In this document: positions 56,791-64,000 of the stretch, piece after piece
How the letters are laid out: the number at the start of each line of letters is the position of its first letter
How positions within the stretch are numbered: the stretch's first letter is position 1
Assembly (NCBI GenBank): GCA_950295325.1
Contig: OX485807.1
Coordinates: 37,356,440-37,420,439 of the forward strand
Source of the DNA: Polytrichum commune
Lineage: Eukaryota; Streptophyta; Polytrichopsida; Polytrichales; Polytrichaceae
DNA: 64,000 nucleotides
Direction: 5' to 3'
Translations under genes and position numbers: made by a program
The notes under the pieces: model-generated
Told to the model about the DNA's origin: nothing
The model's input: the letters and a program-made list of their open reading frames with translations, nothing else
Databases searched by the model: none

Positions 56791-59700
56791 GGGTTGTTTA
56801 CATCATGGACCATGAAGTTGTCCTTTACTCCCTTAAATATGTTATTGGCCATTGAACTCGTCACGTGAGCACTTCAACTTACATCAATGAAAAAATGTCA
56901 AAGTGACCAAGGAGCATGAGGTCCCCAAAAGGCATGTTTCCAAGCCTATGTTATTCATTGTCGTGGTCCAATGTTTTTATGCAGTGAGAGAAGCAAAAAA
57001 GGTTATTTTGCAAGAGATCACAATAGGGTAACGCCATTTCAATTTTTTCTTAATTTTTTTTTGGGGGCAAACATTACCTTAGCTTATAGCTCCAATTTTT
57101 AGTAGTAATCACACATTGCTTTCTCAAATTTTGCAACCTCAATTGTTGCATGGTCCGGATTTGCTCCCCTCTACTTCTAGTGCATTCGGGGGGGCGGGGG
57201 GGGACATTGGCAAAACACATTGTCTCATTATGGAGAATGGATGAAGGATTGAGGATGGATGAAATCACTTGTAAGATGTCTCCTAGGATTTAAGGGGGTT
57301 GGGATGTGGGAGAGTAAGGAGCTCTACAAGGAGGACGGTTAGGTTAAGGGCATCACATTGGCCTCGTCACTTGCCTCTCCTCTCCTCTCCTCTCCTACAA
57401 TATGTTTTATGTTTGGTAAAGTTCACTCACCACTTCTCAAGTTAATCACCTATATAACTATGTTCTATAAATCTTTGATATTAACTTAAAGTTATGCAAT
57501 TGGGGAGTGTCGGGAGTACAATATTATGACAAGTTTATTCAGTTTTCTTTGTCCATGTGACATTGTATCTAGATACATCTTCTTGAACCCCAATCAGACA
57601 AAATGAGAGTTGAAGATGTGTGGGGCAGTAGAGGGCTTATGCTTAGAATAAAAGTGGTAAAAAAGAACCATCATAAACATGACACTACTTAGTGAATTCT
57701 AGGATATTGAGATTTCTTGATGGGAACTATGATGACATCCGAGGTGAGTATGAATGTGTTATTGTAGTCAATCTTAAGTAAACCAATCGGAGCTTGAAAT
57801 TGCAAATTCTTGGTAGTTGGATTTTGACAAGAGCACATTGTTCCGTGTTTATGATGTGAGAGAAAAAAAATCAAATAATTTGAGGTTTGTTGATTTTGAC
57901 CCGCATCATGTAAACAATGAAGCTTCCCCAACCCTTTGATTGACCCTATGCATCATTAGTGAAATAAAATAATATGCCTGGTTGATACATTTTGTAATCT
58001 CAACAAACCATTTCATGGAAAGATTCAAGCTAAGACAAGCTACACAATCTTAACAATATTTGGTGTTGTATTTTTGAGTTGCAATCATGTCATTGTTGGG
58101 AGCCATAAGAAAGTCCCGAGCATCATCAATTTCCTCTAGAACGATACTATAGCCTTGGACTTCCCAACTCTAGAACGATACTTGGTAGGTAGTGACTGCA
58201 ATGAAAACCCAAATTTATGTTTTCCTACTATTGGTGTTTGATTTATGGATGCAATCAAATCTCGATTTTGGTTACCACGAATTTCCAAGTATAGTATATT
58301 GTATCATAAAGAAAGGTGTGAATTGGAAGGTGAGTGGTAGAGATTTGATTATCTTGATAGAATTTGAATGTGTGGAAGGAAGTAGAAGAGCAAAGAGCCA
58401 AGAGGAAGCCAACCAGGTATACAAACTGCTAATGGGTCCATTTTCTAGCTTGCCATTAATATGTATACATTCTCTTTTCTTTGTAATTTTTTTTTAATTA
58501 GGGGTTAATTTTAATGGCAACCCACACGCGTTATTTAGGTATCCAATGAAAATTCCATCCCCAGGAAGTCGAATATTTAGGGCCGCTTGTAGATGTTGAG
58601 AAGCCATTTCAAAAAGTGAATGGCAATGTATGTTGTGGATATATGGCATCCATGGTTGGTGTTAGTTAAGGTTTGGTAGTTGGCGGAATGGAGAGATCTT
58701 GTGAGGGTACTTACCCCCAAGGGTGGACTCTTCATTGAAAACCTAATTGACGTGCATGAGTCATTATGAAATTAACCCCCCTATGTACAAGAAGTTTACA
58801 AAGCAAGACTAATGTAAACGTCCTAATGGCATGTTAGAAAATGGACTTAGATATTTATAGTAAGTTTTTCTAGTTTGATGTGATGAATGCCTCCACTACA
58901 TATATAAGAATAAATCATGATTTATATAAGCCTTTATTACATATTAAATCCACTTTCATTGTCCATTGAGAAAACCATTGAGCATCTTTTCATACATAGA
59001 TTGTAACTCAATGATTGCATCAAACAGACTAAGACAAGAGCATAGTAACTTAGCCACAATCTAGAGAGCAAAACTCAAGGGAGCTCATGAGCACTCTAAG
59101 AGCCTCCAATTGGTAAAAACCTAGAACTCATATGCAACCCCTAACAAAAATGGACAAAGTAGTTATTGAGGACTATCACAATATGACAATAATAAATGAA
59201 AATGTGAATTGGATGAAACTAACACGTCTATTGTCAATTTAATTCTCAAAACCTCAAGGCCCCTTTTTGTACATCTACAATTACTCCAAAAATTTAATAG
59301 CCTTTTAAATGTACACACTAGAGAAAAAAAATACCTTTTCTTATGTATAATGTGTACACTAATGCGTCAAATAATACCCTTTCTTACACTCATGTTAGTT
59401 CGTATGTGGTATAAAGAGTCCAGCCCCTAAGCACTTACCTCACAATGTGAGGGTGTTGTCAATATCATGTTATGATTGCGTAGGTATTGGAAGGAATGGG
59501 ACACAGAAGTATGCATGCAACATGAAGAGCCTGCAGAAGAAAAATGGAGGGCCATGTGATGAAGTTGGGAAGCGATTACAATTGCAAATGGGAATGGCGG
59601 TTGTGGTTGGCATCCTTGTCCGGTGTTGCTAAAGCATTGGCAAGTGTCATAATGGAATGAATGCTAATCATAACCCCCACAGAGCGTTGAGAGGTGCAAA

Positions 59701-61401
59701 AATCGAAGGCAATACTACAGTAATACCAACATGATTAATTTACAATGTGCTTTGTTTTTTTCATCAACAATGAATGTATACATGTTGGACCATACACAAT
59801 AGAAAAAAATCATTTACATATGTTAATATCCATGCGATTTCACGCAATAGTAATAAATATGGTTCATGAATTGAAGTTGAGTGGTCCAATACCATACCAC
59901 GTCACCCAAATCAATCCACAATGCTCACAAATACATGCAATATTGAAGACAACTTACACTGTACATACAAATGGGAGTAGTGGGGATTTGTATACATGCA
60001 TGTAGGTTGTTTACACAACGGACGTCCATGTCGTGTAATCGACCTGCTTGCAACCACCAGATGGCCACACATGGTAGTTGCACACGTGGCATCACCCAAA
60101 CTTGAGCATCGCACCCCCACACATGGTTGCAATGGGCGAGAATTTGGGACACATTGGTTGGCAACCATTGCAAAGTAGATGGCAACTAATGTGAAAATGG
60201 TTACCCACCGCAAGAGTTGCAATAGGGGTGGGCCATGAATTGTGAAAGATATGCTTCTGTTGTTGGTGGGCAGTTGAGAAGGAACGGCACCCCATTACAT
60301 GCAATGGTGGAGACGACAACCACCATGAGCTTCTTGCAGGACATGGTCGTGCATGAGTGAGTAGATGAGTCAGAAAATGTTTCTACATTTAATCCCTTGT
60401 TAAAAAATGGTGGTATATAATGTTTTTGCATGCTCAAGAATGAATGACGTGACAATTCCATCAACCCATGCAATGTGGCCGCAACAAAGGAAACATAGTG
60501 GGGAGGAAGAGCTTGCCAATGAGGCGGTGGCATGGTTTTTTCTTTGGTCACAATGGCTAGATGTGATGTCCTTTTTCTTCTTCTATTGTCTCTCACACAA
60601 TCATTGTTTGGAAATAATGAATTTCACTTGAGTATGTCACGGTTATAAGCATGAACAAAAACATGTATAACTCTAAAAGAAAAGGAAAGTCTCATCCTCC
60701 TCCATTGAAACCGTGCTATTTAAAATTCAAGGTGAAGACAATACAAAAGAAGAAGAGAAAACGAGGGAGGAAGAAGGGGAGAAGACAAAATATGGGGGCA
60801 AAAGTATAAATAAATAAATAAATAATCCAAAATTGGCATTTTTTTTGCATACTATAGAGGAACGAGGGCCAATTCACACGGGGTCCCAAGTCACTTGAGG
60901 TCAATCCGTGCAAGCTTAGCCGTTGAGAGCATGAAAGTTGGGACTTACAACTTCACACAAGTCCCAAGTATGACATGGATGCCCAGATGGCAACACTTTT
61001 GGAGGTGAGGCTCGGGACTTGTGTTGAGAGTCGGCTCTAGCTTTTTGCTCAACCCAACTCTCAACACAAGTCCCATGATATATTTTGGCATAATATAATC
61101 AAGATTTGACTTTATTGATAATTAACCATATTCTAATAGTTTCTTGAAGCTGAAACGTTGGAAGTTTTGCCTCCTTGTTGGGACCTGCTAACACAAGTGG
61201 GACTTGGGACCCCATGTGAACCAGTCCTCAACACATCCACTTTTTGGTGCATCATGGTCACTCCTCTTGGTCCACTTTCAGTTCACACCTAGTGAGAGGC
61301 CATAGGTGCAAAATTTTAAGAAATGTAACCATGTAGTGTAACTGTGGGGGAAAAGGCCATATGACATGGGACGACTTCATGGTCCACGATGTAAACAACC
61401 C
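56791..61401. mobile_element. Possible 4.6-kb non-autonomous PIF/Harbinger-like element
   Basis: The ends GGGTTGTTTACATCATGGAC (56791) and, inverted, GGGTTGTTTACATCGTGGAC (to 61401) match at 28 or more of about 30 positions, continuing CATGAAGT.GTCC. Flanks are TAA on the left and TTA on the right, not identical. No transposase frame is present inside. The interior holds a nested MITE (60873-61220) and unassigned sequence. Two independent small elements in opposite orientation are an alternative. Confidence 0.5.
60873..61220. mobile_element. 348-bp foldback MITE, nested
   Basis: The ends TTCACACGGGGTCCCAAGTC (60873-60892) and their complement (61201-61220) differ at one base. Inside lies a perfect 18-bp inverted repeat, GGGACTTGTGTTGAGAGT (61014-61031) with 61057-61074. 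Several GGGACTTG-type words recur between. No coding capacity. Confidence 0.85.
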
Positions 61402-63872
61402 TTAGGTACTATGTTAACACAGCCAGTGGCGAAATCCCGCGCTCTTCTAAGACATCCTGGCAATTATCCTCAAAATATGTGCAAGGATGTCAAAGCGCAG
61501 ATACGACATTTAATTGTGATCTACATATCTGCATTCAAGATTTTTGCATTCTCTTTTTTCCCCTTTTCCTTTTTTTACGCAACACTAAAGAGATCCGCCC
61601 CCTCAGTGCCCATACTTACCTGCTGCCACCATCATACTCTCTGCCTTCAATAGTGAGTATTGAATCGTGTACCATGATGGATCGAGATATTGTTGAACCT
61701 ACTACTTCTACGAAAGAGGAATCCAAGAGGGGGAGTATCCAATACACGCGATCGAGGTCATGGCCAAATCCCAATCCACGCACGGTGCCATAAGGATAAT
61801 GTGAGGGGCTATAGATTAGTTATGAAAAAGGTCCATCCTCGAGTGGCCGTGTCTTCAATGCAATCAACTAGGTTGTGAGGGAGGACTTATTATTTCGAAG
61901 GCTCCATTGTAAGAGCATTAGTTTGGATCCGTGTTGTTCCGGTCCGTTGCACCCGTGCGTATGGATTACGAATCACTTTAACATGGTTTGAGGCTATCAT
62001 TTATCGTTCTCATGCAGTGCTTTTGGAACGGTTGGGGACGGTGGGATGATAGTTGCATCACCACCATGTTGAGATAGATCTCCACTATTGTCACCACATC
62101 TCCCTCCAACATTGATTTAGAGGGAGTAGAGGCATTATAACCATCAATGCATCTCACAATTTTACATACATCAATGTAAATGTAGAGGGGCCCGAACTTA
62201 AAGGGCGCTCAATTTTAATGCAGTTGTGTAGAGGGTCATTGATGCTCAATATGTAGGACTATGATCGCCAAGTGTGTGTCCAATAATAATGTCATCTATG
62301 TCATTGCACCAACGATGCCTTCACTAGTGACCGATGTAGGGACGGCATAATTTTCAAGTCCCTCCACCTAACTTAGTGCTCAAGAAGTTCTTCCGCTTCC
62401 GATTTTAAATGGGATTGGAAGGGAGATACCACAATGTTGATGGAGACTCCCTAACAACTCGTCTCAATTATTCCTGCCCAAGATACACATACCCAAAACC
62501 GACATGAAATCTAGAACTGATACTACGTACCACAAAACAACTATACATTTGAGAGCTTCAAATGTACGACAACAATACATGTACCTCTAGTTATCATGTT
62601 TTTAGTTTTTAGTTTTTACAAAACAAGATTTATTTCAACAAAGCGAGGAGACTCTCTTGGATATGCACCATGTTGAACCAGAAAACCCTAGAATGGGCGA
62701 AGGTTTTAGGTCATGTGAAGGGGGGGGGGGGGGGGGAGTGGATATGCCTACCTTAGCTCAAAACTTGCAATTCCCCGGGAAATAAATTTGAACATACGAA
62801 CCTGGGCAGACTTGAATGCGGGATCAGCGGGGCTCCAAGTTTATGTGTTTGTCTCAAGGTTCCTGGCAGATTGCTGCAGCAACTTTAAGTTTACCAGAGC
62901 TTCAAACAAAAATCTTACCATGCTGAGTGCGTGGTAATTATGTGCATACTTATTAAGCACCTCTGGAGGTAATTAAACGTCCATAGTTACCACACATGAT
63001 AGTTAAAAAAATACATCAAATTGTATTTTGAACTGAAGATTTCTGTACCCTTTTCCCTCTGCCTGCTGATCATACTGAAGCCCCATCTTTTGAAGTCCCC
63101 CCAACCACAAAATCCATCATAGTGTGGACTCAAATATAGTGCTTTTGACGTCACCTTCTGCATGTAGTTTTGTGGTCGTTTGTGCCTCAAAGCAACGAGG
63201 AGAGTCTTTATTGCCGCCACCTACCAAGTGGACGGGATCACTAAAAAAACTGTCAAAGCTTTTGAGTGAATTGCCCAACTACCCCTTGAGTGTTTGGCTG
63301 GAAAAATTATTCACACAACAGCATGTTTGTGAGCGTAGGTCACTAGGTGTCCATCATACAGTTAATTTTGTAATCAAAGTGGGTGACGGAGTGAGGGAAT
63401 TATCATATACAAGTGTACCTCTCATCCATCCAACATAAAAACTTGACTCCGCTAGTTTTGTTACTGATCATCTCAAATGATCTCAAGTAGATTAATTTGG
63501 GGTGTTTGAAGCTAGTTCTGGTGTCAAATCAACTAGAAACTATTAACTTCCGGGTTGCATACTGTTTTAGGGCTTTTATGTTGGATGAATGAGAGGTACA
63601 CTTGTATATGATAACTCCCTCTCTTCATGGACGAGCATCTAAGGACCCACTCTCTTGGTTCTCGTACATAGTTTGATTACCCTCTCTAAATTGAGTAAAT
63701 AAATCATTATTCATTTGAATTATTATTTGATTTTGTGAATGAATTGTTTTATGACATAATTGAAATACACGAGAGGCTAGTGGGACCTTGAATAGAGAGC
63801 GGCCAACTCTTTCGGGTAGATACTTTGGAGGCACACAACTGCAAGAAGGATTCAAGGATACGATGCCATCTA
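61402..63872. other. Stretch without recognisable genes
   Basis: Frames up to 104 codons (61366-61793, 63124-63438) show no domain. G17 lies at 62720-62736. AGGTACACTTGTATATGATA at 63595 is an inverted copy of TATCATATACAAGTGTACCT at 63402, giving a 20-bp inverted pair about 170 bp apart, probably the ends of another MITE. Confidence 0.55.
63402..63614. mobile_element. Putative MITE with perfect long terminal inverted repeats
   Basis: 63402-63439 (starting TATCATATACAAGTGTACCT and running on through CTCATCCATCCAACATAAAA) is complementary to 63578-63614, which reads TTTTATGTTGGATGAATGAG before AGGTACACTTGTATATGATA. Arms are about 38 bp with one or two differences. The preceding GAGGGAATTA (63393) and following ACTCCCTCTC (63613) extend the pairing, with GTGACGGAGTGAGGGAAT a further outer candidate. 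No coding capacity. Confidence 0.8.
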
Positions 63873-64000
63873 AGGTATGTGGGTGTTATTCTACTCGTTT
63901 TTGGTGTCCTCCAACTTCTACCAATTAGATTTGTAGAGCAATACTTGTGTTGCATACACCAAATAACAATTGTGTACCTTAAGTAACATCAACTAAACTA
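63873..64000 (+). repeat. Dispersed repeat R3, copy 3, cut by the window end
   Basis: TAAGGTATGTGGGTGTTATTC, GTCCTCCAACTTCTACC and ATTAGATTTGTA match the start of the copies at 43703 and 17190. The repeat continues beyond the window. Confidence 0.75.

Noticed and set aside
58192-58497. 101-codon frame with a hydrophobic start resembling a secreted peptide
   Set aside because: No conserved motif, ends in a hydrophobic T-rich stretch, isolated inside a probable transposon; chance is sufficient.

Overview
The window looks like repeat-rich nuclear DNA of a land plant. The signs are a spliced HAD-hydrolase gene of the plant type, a short (AAACCCT)n telomere-like run at 2499-2511, a MULE transposase with FAR1-like architecture, a chromodomain Ty3/gypsy element, and many MITEs. 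The kind of HUH-Rep remnant and LINE seen here suggests a seed-free plant (moss, lycophyte or fern), but that is only an impression from protein style. The sequence is AT-rich by eye, with frequent G/C homopolymers. No rRNA, tRNA, CRISPR array, bacterial operon or organellar gene was found.

Layout. 1-2468 (minus): nearly intact Mutator-like transposase gene, four exons, cut by the left edge, with one frameshift and one stop. 2594-3478: two tandem arrays (137 bp and 102 bp) just upstream of it. 3815-4080: Ty1/copia gag scrap. 6241-12390: a decayed Ty3/gypsy chromovirus in the usual order (PBS, gag, zinc knuckle, protease, RT, RNase H, integrase, chromodomain, PPT), interrupted by a CACTA-like insertion with a G-box cluster. 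12.8-22.3 kb: dispersed repeats, a MITE inside an LTR-like segment, a tRNA-type SINE with target duplication, a 258-bp foldback and a 1.16-kb long inverted repeat. 24.2-24.8 kb: a degenerate HUH-type Rep remnant resembling Replitrons. 26321-29043 (minus): the one convincing functional host gene, a three-exon HAD-superfamily hydrolase of 267 aa. 29-48 kb: dispersed repeats, a 77-bp tandem array, MITEs, a perfect 28-bp-stem hairpin and a 260-bp tandem duplication. 48439-49640: 3' end of a LINE with an RNase H domain. 50.8-61.4 kb: a cluster of TTA-flanked PIF/Harbinger-like elements, one abutting another and one containing a nested MITE. 61.4-64 kb: unrecognised sequence plus the start of a repeat seen twice elsewhere.

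The window shows no set of genes working together. It is one housekeeping-type enzyme gene in a sea of nested, mostly dead transposable elements. The most informative parts are the fairly young MULE with its tandem arrays, the HUH-Rep remnant, the long inverted repeat, the LINE tail, and the insertion histories that can be read from paralogous empty sites.
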